Of a DNA stretch of 64,000 nt, positions 1 through 9,682 are shown piece after piece; within the stretch, counting starts at the first letter, position 1, and each line of letters opens with the position of its first letter. The stretch comes from Asticcacaulis currens (GTDB taxonomy: Bacteria; Pseudomonadota; Alphaproteobacteria; Caulobacterales; Caulobacteraceae). The stretch covers positions 62,001-126,000 of the forward strand of contig NZ_JAQQKW010000002.1 in NCBI RefSeq assembly GCF_028550395.1. Reading direction: 5' to 3'. The notes beneath the pieces were generated by a model. The model was not told the origin of the DNA. It searched no databases and saw nothing but the letters and a program-made list of their open reading frames with translations. Both the position numbers and the translations under genes were made by a program.

Positions 1-129
1 CTGCGGACCGACGGTGCCCAACGGGCCGATGTCGTCACGTCAACGCAAAAAGCGTCGAACACCAGCGTCCTCACCCTCAACGCCAAACCCTCTGGCGGGA
101 GTTCATTGGTAATTAAGATGAGAGAGTGA
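1..129 (+). CDS. C-terminal end of an unknown gene (partial)
   Basis: Frame 1 is open from the window edge to a TGA at 127-129, giving 42 residues that end in a Ser/Gly-rich, beta-strand-like tail (SVLTLNAKPSGGSS, then VIKMRE). The tail resembles the last strand of a secreted glycoside hydrolase or carbohydrate-binding domain, but this is an impression only. The 5' part is outside the window, so the family cannot be assigned. Confidence 0.4.
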   Translation: MRTDGAQRADVVTSTQKASNTSVLTLNAKPSGGSSLVIKMRE

Positions 130-342
130 GGCGAGCGCTGACCGAGCTGAGATATAAGCCCGTGTCATAAGTCCGATTTGAGCCCTAAGTGGGCTCAAGT
201 CCGCAACGACATCTAAAGCAACTAGGCAACCTAGGCCTGCCCTTAAGAAAGTGGGGCCTTGCTGCTTTAAAATATCAGTAGTAATTTACTAAACAAATAA
301 AAGTCTGTTCTCAGGGATAACTCACGTTTGAGTTGGGGGGGG

Positions 343-1368
343 ATGCACAAAGTGAAAACGTCGGTTTTTGTTGCGCTGACAATGAGCTTCGCGGGGGTGG
401 GCCCGCTCGCTGCTCAGACCGCAATCCCATCCGAAAATTATGCGCATCCGCAGCGTCTGGTCGCCATTGACGGCCATCGCCGCATTAACTTGTTTTGCCA
501 AGGTCAGGGCGCGCCAACGGTCCTTTTCGATTCGGGGCTCGGTGACACGACGGTGTCGTGGCGCTATGTTCAGGGCGAGGTCGCGAAGACAACGCGGGCC
601 TGCAGTTATGATCGCGCCGGATATGGCTTTTCCGATCCTCCGCCGGGCGCATCGGACGTGAATGCGAATGTCAGGGACATCCACCTGTTGCTCAAGGCTA
701 CAGGAACGGACGGCCCGATAGTATATGTTGGCCACTCTATAGCGGGGCTTTACGGCGTAGGTGTGCAGGGAAAGTATCCCGAAGACGTCGCAGCTGAAGT
801 TCTGGTCGATCCGTCTTATGCCGACATGGGCAGATGGACGCCGCCGGCGGATGCGTCCGACGACCTCCCACCGCCATGGGCACCGTTAGAGGCGTGCCTC
901 GCCCTAGCAAAGGGTGGCGAGTTGCAGGAGCCCAAGACGGATGCCGCTAAAGCCTGTGTTCGCGAAAACCGTTCGCTTGACGAAGTCCTGCGCCGCGTAG
1001 ACAGACAGCAGCAGACGAACCCCGCGACCATCAGCACTAAAATTTCGGAAATTCAGAGCCTTACGCCATCAGCGCCAAGCTGGGTGTCCACGGATACGGC
1101 CCAAATTGACGCCCTAAACCCGCAATTCGGCGATAAGCCGCTGATTATCCTGACGCATAGCAGTATGCCCGTAATGCCGGGGGACACGCCGGAACAGCAT
1201 AAACTGATGGAAGACAGGTGGATGGCCGCGCATGGCAGACTCGCCGCCCTGTCAACGCGTGGCAGCCATATCGTGGTTCCTGACAGTCGTCACTATATCC
1301 ATTTTAATCAGCCTAAGGCGGTTATCGACGCCATTAATAAAGCTGTCGCCGACGTGCGTGCAAAGTAG
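343..1368 (+). CDS. secreted alpha/beta hydrolase
   Basis: A 341-residue alpha/beta-hydrolase-fold protein, probably an esterase or related serine hydrolase of the periplasm. Residues 1-25 form a Sec signal peptide ending LAAQ. The oxyanion region (DSGLGD, residues 63-68) precedes the nucleophile elbow GHSIAG with Ser132, and SRHYIHFNQP near the C-terminus supplies the likely catalytic His. The ATG at 343 is preferred to the upstream in-frame TTG at 328 because it directly begins the signal peptide. A run of eight G lies immediately upstream in place of a clear Shine-Dalgarno sequence. It stands alone between two non-coding gaps. The substrate cannot be read from the sequence. Confidence 0.8.
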   Translation: MHKVKTSVFVALTMSFAGVGPLAAQTAIPSENYAHPQRLVAIDGHRRINLFCQGQGAPTVLFDSGLGDTTVSWRYVQGEVAKTTRACSYDRAGYGFSDPPPGASDVNANVRDIHLLLKATGTDGPIVYVGHSIAGLYGVGVQGKYPEDVAAEVLVDPSYADMGRWTPPADASDDLPPPWAPLEACLALAKGGELQEPKTDAAKACVRENRSLDEVLRRVDRQQQTNPATISTKISEIQSLTPSAPSWVSTDTAQIDALNPQFGDKPLIILTHSSMPVMPGDTPEQHKLMEDRWMAAHGRLAALSTRGSHIVVPDSRHYIHFNQPKAVIDAINKAVADVRAK

Positions 1369-1535
1369 GGGCCGTTATTAGCCGCTCGGCGTAACATCCA
1401 CAAACGACCTTCCGCATTTATGTCATAACTCGTCAGACGCCTACATATGGGATTAAACAGGTTGTAAGCTCGTATGCATGGGTGCGAAAAGTTGCAAACG
1501 GCTACTTTCGCGCCTCTATTTTCTGCGAAGCCCCC

Positions 1536-3035
<1,500 letters not shown>

Positions 3036-3050
3036 GGGGAGCCTCCACAA

Positions 3051-3092
3051 GCGCATCCCGGAAAGTGGTCGCGGTTTTCGGACCAGATGCGC
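3051..3092. repeat. intergenic palindromic repeat
   Basis: Arms GCGCATC and GATGCGC enclose CCGGAAA...TTTTCGG, an imperfect stem-loop. It is the same general type (G/C arms around a GGAAA/TTTTCC core) as the element at 15005-15048, and as short intergenic palindromes common in alphaproteobacterial genomes. It sits in the leader of mmsA. Confidence 0.6.
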
Positions 3093-3146
3093 GCTAAAAA
3101 TGTGATCACAGATTAGCGCATTCCTCACACGGGAAAAGAGGCAATC

Positions 3147-4322
3147 TCAGCTCAGCAATTGCCGCGCGGCGCTGAGGCGTTCAATGCCACGATCCAGCGT
3201 CGCATCGCTCTTGGCAAAGCACAGGCGGACGACCGGCAGGCCCTCGCCACCGGGCGCGCAGAAGGCATCGAGCGGGATGGTGGCCACACCGGCTTCTTTT
3301 ACGCCGCGCAGGGCAAAAGCCTGCCCGTCCAGAGCCACACCCGACCCCGGCAGGTCGATATTGAGGAAATAGGTGCCTTCGGACGGCAGGGTGCGGAAGC
3401 CTCCGGCCTCAAGCCCGGCGCGCAGGCGGTCGCGCGACCGCTGAAGGGCGGCCACCTCTTCGGCAAAGCGACCGTCGGGCAGGCCCAGACCAAAGGCGAC
3501 GGCCGATTGCAGCATGGGCGGCGTGGCGAAGGTCAAAAACTGATGCGCCTTGGCCATCTGGTTGATCAGGCGCTCATGGGCGCAGACAAAGCCGACCTTC
3601 CAGCCGGTCAGGGCAAACAGCTTGCCCGCCGAGCCGATCTTGACCCCCAAAGTCTCCAGTCCGGGGACGTTCAGCACGCCGTGATGCGTCGTGCCATCGA
3701 ACACCACCTGTTCCCACACCTCGTCCGACACCACACAGGCCCGATGCGCGACGCAGAACCGCGCCAGCAGCGCCCAGTCTTCGGGCGGTATCAGGCGAGT
3801 CGTCGGATTATTGGGCGTGGTGACCATCACCATGCGCGTGCGCGGCGAAAAGGCTTTGGTTAGTTGCGCCTCGGTAAAGCGCCAATCCGGCGGGTTGAGG
3901 CGCACGCGCACCACCACGCCCCCGGCGCGTTCGATCAGCGGCGCATAGGCGTCGTAATGGGGCTCAAAAACGATCACCTCATCGCCCGGCGAGATCAGCG
4001 AAAACACCGCTGCGGCCAGCGCTTCGGTCGCGCCGGAGGTGATCAGCACATTTTTTGCCGGATCAAGGCTGAGGCCCTGCGTGCGGCCGTAAAAGCCCGC
4101 AACGGCCTCCAGCAACGCGCCCTGCCCTTTCATCGGCGCGTACTGGTTTGAACTGTCGGTCAGCGCGCGCGCAGCGGCCTCACGCACCTCCGGGAAGCCG
4201 TCCGTTTCGGGAAAACCCTGCCCCAGATTGATGGCACCGGTCTCTGCCGCCAAGGCTGACATGGTGGTGAAGATGGTCGTGCCAAGCCCGGCATAGACCG
4301 GATTGAGCGGCGGCAGGGTCAT
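3147..4322 (-). CDS. class I/II PLP-dependent aminotransferase
   Basis: A 391-residue fold-type I aminotransferase, closest in layout to the methionine/kynurenine aminotransferases of the YbdL group. It begins with INLGQGFPETDGFPEV, typical of that group. It carries TPNNPTTR (PLP and substrate binding), SDEVWEQVVFDG, and the PLP-binding lysine in SAGKLFALTGWKVGF. Full length, cytoplasmic. It starts 14 nt after the stop of the DUF2256 gene on the same strand, so the photolyase-like gene, DUF2256 and this gene probably form one transcript. The exact amino-acid substrate is not determined; kynurenine, methionine or another 2-oxo acid partner are all possible. Confidence 0.87.
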   Translation of the reverse strand: MTLPPLNPVYAGLGTTIFTTMSALAAETGAINLGQGFPETDGFPEVREAAARALTDSSNQYAPMKGQGALLEAVAGFYGRTQGLSLDPAKNVLITSGATEALAAAVFSLISPGDEVIVFEPHYDAYAPLIERAGGVVVRVRLNPPDWRFTEAQLTKAFSPRTRMVMVTTPNNPTTRLIPPEDWALLARFCVAHRACVVSDEVWEQVVFDGTTHHGVLNVPGLETLGVKIGSAGKLFALTGWKVGFVCAHERLINQMAKAHQFLTFATPPMLQSAVAFGLGLPDGRFAEEVAALQRSRDRLRAGLEAGGFRTLPSEGTYFLNIDLPGSGVALDGQAFALRGVKEAGVATIPLDAFCAPGGEGLPVVRLCFAKSDATLDRGIERLSAARQLLS

Positions 4323-4336
4323 GAGAGCGGTTCCAG

Positions 4337-4489
4337 CTATCGGGATGGCTTTTTAGCCCGGCGGCAGCGGTCCGAGCAATAGCGCACCTCGGCCCACACC
4401 TTTTCCCACTTCTTGCGCCAGGTGAAGGGAAGGCCGCACCCCTGACAGGTCTTTTGCGGCAGGTCGGATTTCTTCACACCGCGTGGCAT
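4337..4489 (-). CDS. DUF2256 zinc-ribbon-like small protein
   Basis: A 50-residue protein with the DUF2256 pattern: [21 protein letters not shown], then YCSDRC, so two CxxC-type pairs that could bind a metal. Genes of this family usually sit next to the photolyase-related FeS cryptochrome gene, as here. The ATG at 4489 overlaps the upstream stop as TGATG, which indicates translational coupling and argues against the longer 109-residue frame. Its role is unknown; a partner of the neighbouring photolyase is an inference from conserved neighbourhood. Confidence 0.85.
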   Translation of the reverse strand: MPRGVKKSDLPQKTCQGCGLPFTWRKKWEKVWAEVRYCSDRCRRAKKPSR

Positions 4490-6009
4490 CACAGACGCCC
4501 TTCGCGCATGGCCTGAAGGTGTGCCTGTGCCTGTGTGCGCAGGGCCATTTGCTTGTCTTCCCCCATGCGCGCCCAGTTGGCATAGACGTAGGACAGGCGC
4601 GGATTTTTGCGGAACCGCTCTTCGTGACGTGCCATAAAATCCCAGTACAGAGCATTGAACGGACAAGCTTTTTCACCGACCGGCACATCGACCTTGTAAT
4701 GACAATCCTTACAATAGTCGCTCATGCGGGCGATATAGGCCCCCGACGCGGCATAGGGCTTTGAGGCCATAATCCCGCCATCGGCGTGCAACGCCATGCC
4801 GAGCGTATTAGGCAGCTCTACCCACTCATAGGCATCGGCATAGACGGCCAGATACCATTCATGCACCTGCCGTGGCTCTATACCCGCCAGCAGGGCGAAA
4901 TTGCCGGTGATCATAAGCCGCTGGATATGGTGCGAATAGGCGTGCTCCAGCGTATGCGCCACCGCCGTTCGCACGCAGTTCATCTGCGTGTCGCCGGACC
5001 AGTAGAACCACGGTAAATCCTCGTGGGCTTCCAGCGCGTTCATCGCCCCATAGTCCGGCATAAAGTGCCAGTAGAGGCCGCGCACATATTCGCGCCAGCC
5101 CAGCACCTGCCGGATAAAGCCTTCCACGGCGTTGAGCGGCGCGCCGTCTTCGCGATAGGCGCGCTCAGCCGCCTGACAGACTTCGAGCGGATAGAGCAGG
5201 CCGGCATTGATATAGGCCGACAGTAACGAATGATACATATAGGGCTCACGTCCCAGCATGGCGTCTTGCCAGGTACCGAACTGCGGCAGGATGTGCGCCA
5301 CAAAGTGTTCGAGTTCCTTTAGCGCCTGCGCACGCGTGACCGCAAAGTGAAAGGGCTCAAGCTGACCGGGATTGTCGGAAAAGGCTCTGGCGACCAGATC
5401 AAGCACCTCGCGCGTGATGGCATCCTTGCGAAAGCTGAGGCGGCGCGGAATGACCAGACCGTCGCGCGGCGGCGCGCGGTTTTCGGCGTCGTAATTCCAT
5501 TCGCCACCGCAGGGCTTGCCATCGTCGATCAGTATGCCGTGGGCGCGGCGCATTTCGCGGTAGAAGTATTCCATGCGCAGTTGTTTGCGCCCTTCGGCCC
5601 AGCGTGAAAACCACTGCGGCGAACAGAGGAAGCGATTGTCTTCGAGCAGTGTGACATCGTCCATGGCAGCAACGACCTGCTTCAGCCGCCATTCGCCGGG
5701 TTCGGTCACCTGCACCTTGGACAGGTTCAGTTCCGTGCGGGCGCGTTCGATTTCGCCCTTCAGGCTGTGGGTATTGTCCGGATCATCAAACCGCACATAG
5801 CGAACGCGATAGCCTGCCTGTTGCAAGGCCTCGGCATAGTGGCGCATGGCTGAAAACAGAAAGGCGATCTTCTTGACGTGGTGGCGGACATAGCTGGCCT
5901 CTTCAGCCACCTCCGCCATCAGAAAGACGTCGGTTTCCTTATCGGCGCGGGTTCGGATGTCGAGCCGCGCCGACAATTGATCCGCAAGAACAAGCCTGAG
6001 TGTACCCAT
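4489..6009 (-). CDS. iron-sulfur bacterial cryptochrome/photolyase (PhrB type)
   Basis: A 506-residue member of the deoxyribodipyrimidine photolyase-related family (FeS-BCP), which binds FAD, an antenna chromophore and a [4Fe-4S] cluster and repairs (6-4) photoproducts or signals light. Four cysteines that fit the cluster ligands are C345, C433, C436 and C449, with the same internal spacing as in Agrobacterium PhrB. The FAD region contains [22 protein letters not shown] (split here: [10 protein letters not shown] and [11 protein letters not shown]) and [12 protein letters not shown]. The stop overlaps the DUF2256 start. The start at 6009 lacks a strong ribosome binding site. Confidence 0.93.
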   Translation of the reverse strand: MGTLRLVLADQLSARLDIRTRADKETDVFLMAEVAEEASYVRHHVKKIAFLFSAMRHYAEALQQAGYRVRYVRFDDPDNTHSLKGEIERARTELNLSKVQVTEPGEWRLKQVVAAMDDVTLLEDNRFLCSPQWFSRWAEGRKQLRMEYFYREMRRAHGILIDDGKPCGGEWNYDAENRAPPRDGLVIPRRLSFRKDAITREVLDLVARAFSDNPGQLEPFHFAVTRAQALKELEHFVAHILPQFGTWQDAMLGREPYMYHSLLSAYINAGLLYPLEVCQAAERAYREDGAPLNAVEGFIRQVLGWREYVRGLYWHFMPDYGAMNALEAHEDLPWFYWSGDTQMNCVRTAVAHTLEHAYSHHIQRLMITGNFALLAGIEPRQVHEWYLAVYADAYEWVELPNTLGMALHADGGIMASKPYAASGAYIARMSDYCKDCHYKVDVPVGEKACPFNALYWDFMARHEERFRKNPRLSYVYANWARMGEDKQMALRTQAQAHLQAMREGRL

Positions 6010-6040
6010 ATGGCCAATACGACCCGCACACGGTCACGGT

Positions 6041-6439
6041 TCAGCAGGCGGGCGCGTGTTCTTTGGGGCCATAGGTGACGATCAGGCGGTAAAGCTCATC
6101 CTTGCCGGCAAAACTGCGCGGCAGCATGACCTCCTGACGCTGGATCAGAGCGGGGTCGTAGCCCTGAAGCGTGATCTTTGACTGCACATATTTAAGACCG
6201 GCGGCCTGAAGATCGACGATTTCCGGGTGAATACGCGAAGAGGCGAAGGTCAGCTCAATGCGGCCGGTGTCCGGATCGACCTTGTCAAGCAGAGGTTTGA
6301 GCATCGGATCATAGGGTTTGGATTTGTAGTCTATGTTGCGAATGTCGAGCGTAATCGTCCGCTCACACGGTTGCGCCACCACTTGTCCGGCGCCAAAAGC
6401 AACACTAAAAACGCCAATCAGAGCGATCATTCGCTTCAT
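6041..6439 (-). CDS. secreted hypothetical protein
   Basis: A 132-residue protein with a Sec signal peptide (MKRMIALIGVFSVAFGAGQ, cleavage near VVAQ). The mature part has two cysteines, one near each end (QPCERT and HAPAC), suggesting a periplasmic disulfide. No family recognised. The ATG at 6439 has GGGAGGG about 10 nt upstream; the longer frame from 6478 would remove the signal peptide from the N-terminus. A Fur-box-like site and a leftward -35/-10-like pair at about 6566-6540 lie upstream, so iron regulation is possible. Confidence 0.65.
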   Translation of the reverse strand: MKRMIALIGVFSVAFGAGQVVAQPCERTITLDIRNIDYKSKPYDPMLKPLLDKVDPDTGRIELTFASSRIHPEIVDLQAAGLKYVQSKITLQGYDPALIQRQEVMLPRSFAGKDELYRLIVTYGPKEHAPAC

Positions 6440-6511
6440 CCGTTTTGTACCCTCCCGGCGCTTTGGTTCACCTGACAAGTGTAACCGAATTCGCCTCCTC
6501 GGCTATTCGCA

Positions 6512-6527
6512 TTTCCGTGAACGGAAA
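6512..6527. promoter_or_regulatory. perfect palindrome TTTCCGT-GA-ACGGAAA
   Basis: Seven-base arms with a 2-nt centre in the leader of the secreted protein at 6439, between that gene and the Fur-like site. It may be an operator or a small stem in the leader RNA; no regulator was identified. Confidence 0.35.
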
Positions 6528-6543
6528 CCTCTGGCTCTATAAA

Positions 6544-6563
6544 TATGCGAATAATTCTCATTG
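6544..6563. promoter_or_regulatory. Fur-box-like site
   Basis: The core TGCGAATAATTCTCA is nearly identical to the site in front of the TonB receptor (TGCGAATAATTGTCA, at 14729). It overlaps a rightward TTGACA at 6561-6566 and lies between -35-like and -10-like elements of a possible leftward promoter. Confidence 0.55.
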
Positions 6564-6595
6564 ACAAATCCGTCCGATTTCGTCACTATCAACTC

Positions 6596-6708
6596 AAGCG
6601 TTCGGGACCGGACAGCCTCCCCTTCCGGCGCTTTCTGGGTAACGTCTTGTTGCTCAATTATCCTCGGTGCACTCAAAACCCGCCTCAGCCTGAGGCGGGT
6701 TCTTTTTT
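6596..6708 (+). ncRNA. candidate iron-regulated small RNA
   Basis: A rightward promoter-like pair (TTGACA 6561-6566, 17-nt spacer, CACTAT 6584-6589) overlaps the Fur-like box. About 110 nt downstream is a strong intrinsic terminator with a T run on this strand. No convincing reading frame lies between. This is the layout expected of a Fur-repressed small RNA. The alternative is that the box serves only the leftward gene and the terminator only the gene ending at 6714. Confidence 0.3.
6677..6708 (+). terminator. intrinsic terminator, probably bidirectional
   Basis: An 11-bp stem (AACCCGCCTCA / TGAGGCGGGTT, loop GCC) is followed by CTTTTTT on the + strand. On the - strand the stem is followed by TT and lies directly after the flavoprotein stop at 6714, so it can serve both directions. 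Confidence 0.8.
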
Positions 6709-6713
6709 AGCCC

Positions 6714-8027
6714 TCAGTACAGATCGCGGCGATAACGTCCTTCGCTGAGCGCCGCTTCCAGCCAGTCCGGGCCAAGCGCCTCTTTCAGAGCCGCATCGAC
6801 ACCGCGCCCCATATCCAGCCCACCGCAGACCAGCACGCTGCCGCCCTGCCCCAGCCAGTCGCGGATGGCCGGGGCCTGTTGGGCTATCACATCCTGCACA
6901 TAGATTTTCACGCCGTCATCAGGGCGCGAGTAAGCCAGATCCAGTTTGCGGAGACGCCCGCCGTGTTGCCAGCCGCGCATCTCATCGGATAGACGCCCAT
7001 CGTGCAGCGGATGGCGCTCGCCATAGATCAGCCAGCACGGACGGCCGCGCCCGGCCAATTCCAGCAGATGCGGTCGCACACCCGCCAGACCCGACCCTGC
7101 AGCAATCAGCAACACCGGGCCGTCGCCCGCCGGGGCATGGAATCCTTTATGCGTTTTCAGCCGCAGCGGCACGCTTTCGCCCAGGGGAAGCGTCGTCAGC
7201 AGGCCGGAGCCTTCGCCGCGTGAACCATCGGCTTTGATGACTTCGCGCACGAACAGGCGCACCCGCCCCTCTTCGGGCAGGGAGGCGATGGAATAGTCGC
7301 GACGATGCCCGGACGGCGTCAGGATTTCGGCCAGATCACCGGCCACCCACGTAGCGCCTTCGGCTATTGCAAAATCAATGGCGTAAAGCCCCGCTGATGG
7401 ACTTTCGGGATTGAGCCGTTCGCGGGCAATAAGGGTTGTAGCGGCGAAATTGGCGTCCGCTTGCATCGCCGCGCCACCCCACTCTTTGAGGTAGGATTCC
7501 CACTGTTTCAGGGCCTGTGCGTCGAGATCATCGACCTCGGTGATCGGCTTTTTGGCCGTCGCGCCGCAGGCGGTAAACCAGTCGTGCAGCCGATGGCCAA
7601 AGGCGCAGAAGTCTTCGTAACTGCGATCACCCAGCGCCAGGACGGCAAAGCTCTGCGCCGACAGGTCGGGACGCGAAGACATAAGTGCGCGCTCAAAGGC
7701 CGCACCGTCGTCCGGGGCATCCCCGACACCGGTGGTCGAGGCCACCACCAGCACCAACTTCGCCTGTTGCAGGTCAGCGACGGTTGCTTGGCCCAGCGAC
7801 ATCAGACGCGTCGTCAGACCGCCCGTGCTCAGCGCTTTGTGCGTATGGCGCGCCAGTTCTTCCGCCTGCCCGGTCTGCGAGGCCGAGAGGATCAGGGCAT
7901 CGACGGCCACGGCTGACGCACGGGCGCGACCGCGCGTCAGCATGACGCCGCTCATCAGCATCCACAACACGCCGGCCCCGGCAGCCAGTCCCACGCGCAG
8001 CGGATCGGTGGTAACGAAGTCGATCAT
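6714..8027 (-). CDS. membrane-anchored flavodoxin/ferredoxin-reductase flavoprotein
   Basis: A 437-residue diflavin reductase resembling sulfite reductase alpha subunits. It has one N-terminal membrane segment (about residues 12-32), a flavodoxin domain (ILSASQTGQAEELA phosphate loop, STTGVGDAPDD, LGDRSYEDFC), then an FAD/NAD(P)H reductase domain (RDYSIAS; AAGSGLAGVRPHL; YGERHPLHDG). It should pass electrons from NAD(P)H through FAD and FMN to a membrane partner. Its ATG overlaps the apbE stop (ATGA), and it is last in the operon PepSY - DUF2271 - apbE - this gene. That context points to ferric or ferric-siderophore reduction rather than sulfite reduction. Confidence 0.85.
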   Translation of the reverse strand: MIDFVTTDPLRVGLAAGAGVLWMLMSGVMLTRGRARASAVAVDALILSASQTGQAEELARHTHKALSTGGLTTRLMSLGQATVADLQQAKLVLVVASTTGVGDAPDDGAAFERALMSSRPDLSAQSFAVLALGDRSYEDFCAFGHRLHDWFTACGATAKKPITEVDDLDAQALKQWESYLKEWGGAAMQADANFAATTLIARERLNPESPSAGLYAIDFAIAEGATWVAGDLAEILTPSGHRRDYSIASLPEEGRVRLFVREVIKADGSRGEGSGLLTTLPLGESVPLRLKTHKGFHAPAGDGPVLLIAAGSGLAGVRPHLLELAGRGRPCWLIYGERHPLHDGRLSDEMRGWQHGGRLRKLDLAYSRPDDGVKIYVQDVIAQQAPAIRDWLGQGGSVLVCGGLDMGRGVDAALKEALGPDWLEAALSEGRYRRDLY

Positions 8028-9025
8028 AGCCAGTCCTCAAGGGCGGGGCTCAGCACCTCACGCCCGTCGCTCAGCCCCATCAGACAAGGGATAGCATGGG
8101 TTTGTGCAAAAGACATGGCAGGATGTTCGCCCATCACCATCAGGGCGGTGGCCAATGCATCGGCGCGCCAGCACTGCGCATCAAAGACGCTGACCTGACG
8201 GATACCGCTCTGCACCGGGGCGGCGGTGGCGGCGTCGATCGTGTGCGACAGGCGCACACCGTCATGGATGAAATAGCGTTGGCTGTCACCCGTGGTGGCC
8301 ACGGCCAGATCGCTGAGCGCCACAAGGGTTTCAGTGTTGAACGTTCTATCTGCGCGTTCAATCTCCACCCACCACGGCTGCCCCTCGGCACGGATGCCAA
8401 ACGCTTTCAATTCACCACCAATCTCAATCAGCGCCGAACGCACCCCCGGCGTTGCCTTGAGACTGTCGGTTACGGCATCGACCGCATAGCCCTTGGCGAT
8501 GCCGCACAGGTCGAGTTTGAGACCTTCGGGTTTGGTCAACCCGTCCGGCCGCCAGTCAAGCGCGCGCCAGTCCCGACGCTTTCTCAGCGCGGCGCGCGCT
8601 TGGGGTGTCGGCGGGCCTTCAGGCACGATCTTCGCGCCGAAACCCCAGATTTCGACCGCTTCCAGCAGGGCCGGATCGAAGCCCCCCCGGGTTAAACGCG
8701 CCATATCCAGCGCGTGGGCGATGACCTGCATCAGCATAGGCGGCAGGGGCACAAACGCCCCTGCCCTGGCCTCATTGAAGCGCGTCAGGTCAGAATCAGC
8801 GCGATAAGGCGACATTTCGGCGTCAATGCGGTCGAGAATAGCCTGAATCCGCTGGCAAAGGCCCGTTCGATCCACCGGCCCGTCACTGAACAGCCGCACC
8901 TGCCACGTCGTGGCAAAGGCCTCCCCTGACACGTCACACGGCAGGCACGCTGACACGTCTTCCGGCGGCGTGATCAGCGCCGGGACCAGAACACGCCGGT
9001 TTGGTAAAGTGTCAGTTTGCGTCAT
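8024..9025 (-). CDS. apbE: FAD:protein FMN transferase (ApbE)
   Basis: A 333-residue ApbE family flavin transferase, which attaches FMN covalently to a Thr of target proteins using FAD and Mg2+. Family motifs seen are GEAFATTWQV (usually GxAMGTTW), DAEMSPYRADSDLTRFN, DLCGIAKGYAVD, IEIGGELKAFG, TTGDSQRYF and SHTIDAATAAPV. No signal peptide is visible, although most ApbE proteins are exported; the modification may happen inside, or export may use another route. The start at 9025 excludes a longer frame running through an intergenic repeat. The likely substrate is the adjacent DUF2271 protein. Stop and next start overlap by 4 nt. Confidence 0.9.
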   Translation of the reverse strand: MTQTDTLPNRRVLVPALITPPEDVSACLPCDVSGEAFATTWQVRLFSDGPVDRTGLCQRIQAILDRIDAEMSPYRADSDLTRFNEARAGAFVPLPPMLMQVIAHALDMARLTRGGFDPALLEAVEIWGFGAKIVPEGPPTPQARAALRKRRDWRALDWRPDGLTKPEGLKLDLCGIAKGYAVDAVTDSLKATPGVRSALIEIGGELKAFGIRAEGQPWWVEIERADRTFNTETLVALSDLAVATTGDSQRYFIHDGVRLSHTIDAATAAPVQSGIRQVSVFDAQCWRADALATALMVMGEHPAMSFAQTHAIPCLMGLSDGREVLSPALEDWL

Positions 9026-9039
9026 TACACTTAGCTTAA

Positions 9040-9160
9040 GCCCCTTCCCTAATTTTAGGGGAGGTGGCATTCGAGCCCCAGGCGAGAAGGACGGTGGGGT
9101 TAATGGCCGAGCTTCATCCCCACCGCCTTTGTCACTATTTCTAGTAAAATCAGGAGAGGG
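9040..9160. repeat. intergenic dispersed repeat-like sequence
   Basis: C-rich and G-rich blocks (CCCCTTCCCT / AGGGGAGGTGG, then GGTGGGG / CCCCACC, then CAGGAGAGGGA) form nested imperfect inverted repeats. A related block lies at 32514-32670. No gene is visible in it. Confidence 0.45.
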
Positions 9161-9167
9161 ATTTTTC

Positions 9168-9674
9168 TTACGGTTTGATGGTGAACGCCACAGCGCCCAG
9201 CTCGGTCGCCCCCTTGGTCGAGACTGCAACCGCCTTTTTGCCGTCCCACTTGAACGGCGCCTTGACCACTTCGCGGCCGCCGCCTTCACGCGCCGCTTCG
9301 ACATTCAGCACGTAGTCACCGGGCGTCATGCCCTTCAAAGCCGAGGTGTCGATCTTCGCCGTCTGACGGCCGGGAGCCTTGGTGGCCGACGACAGACCGC
9401 TGACTTCGGAGGCGCTGAGGTCGCGGCCCGATTTGCGCCACCAGGTGCGCAGGTCTTTCAGCCACTTGTCGCCCTTCCCCACCTGATACCAGACAAACAG
9501 GTTGGATTTGTGCGCGCCCGCACCGTCCTCGACCCACGCCGCCACATAGGGCTTATGGTATTCAGCGACGTTGAGACGCGGCACTTCGACATCGACGGCT
9601 ACTGTCCCGGCCTGAGCGGCACCCACCGCACCGGCGCTGAGAACTGTCGTCCAGATGGCGGCTTTAGCGAACAT
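9168..9674 (-). CDS. DUF2271 periplasmic protein, likely flavinylated
   Basis: A 168-residue secreted protein with a signal peptide ending AAQAG and a DUF2271 domain. Family hallmarks are KPYVAAWVED, NLFVWYQVGKGDKWLKDLRTWWRKSGR and a C-terminal beta-rich part. The stretch VSGLSSATKAPG (residues 91-102) resembles the S/G-S/G-A-T motif that ApbE modifies in FMN-binding proteins, which would make Thr98 the FMN site. It lies between the PepSY protein and apbE on the same strand; GAGG is 6 nt before the ATG at 9674. Likely a periplasmic electron carrier in iron reduction; the flavin site is an inference. Confidence 0.85.
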   Translation of the reverse strand: MFAKAAIWTTVLSAGAVGAAQAGTVAVDVEVPRLNVAEYHKPYVAAWVEDGAGAHKSNLFVWYQVGKGDKWLKDLRTWWRKSGRDLSASEVSGLSSATKAPGRQTAKIDTSALKGMTPGDYVLNVEAAREGGGREVVKAPFKWDGKKAVAVSTKGATELGAVAFTIKP

Positions 9675-9682
9675 GATAAACC

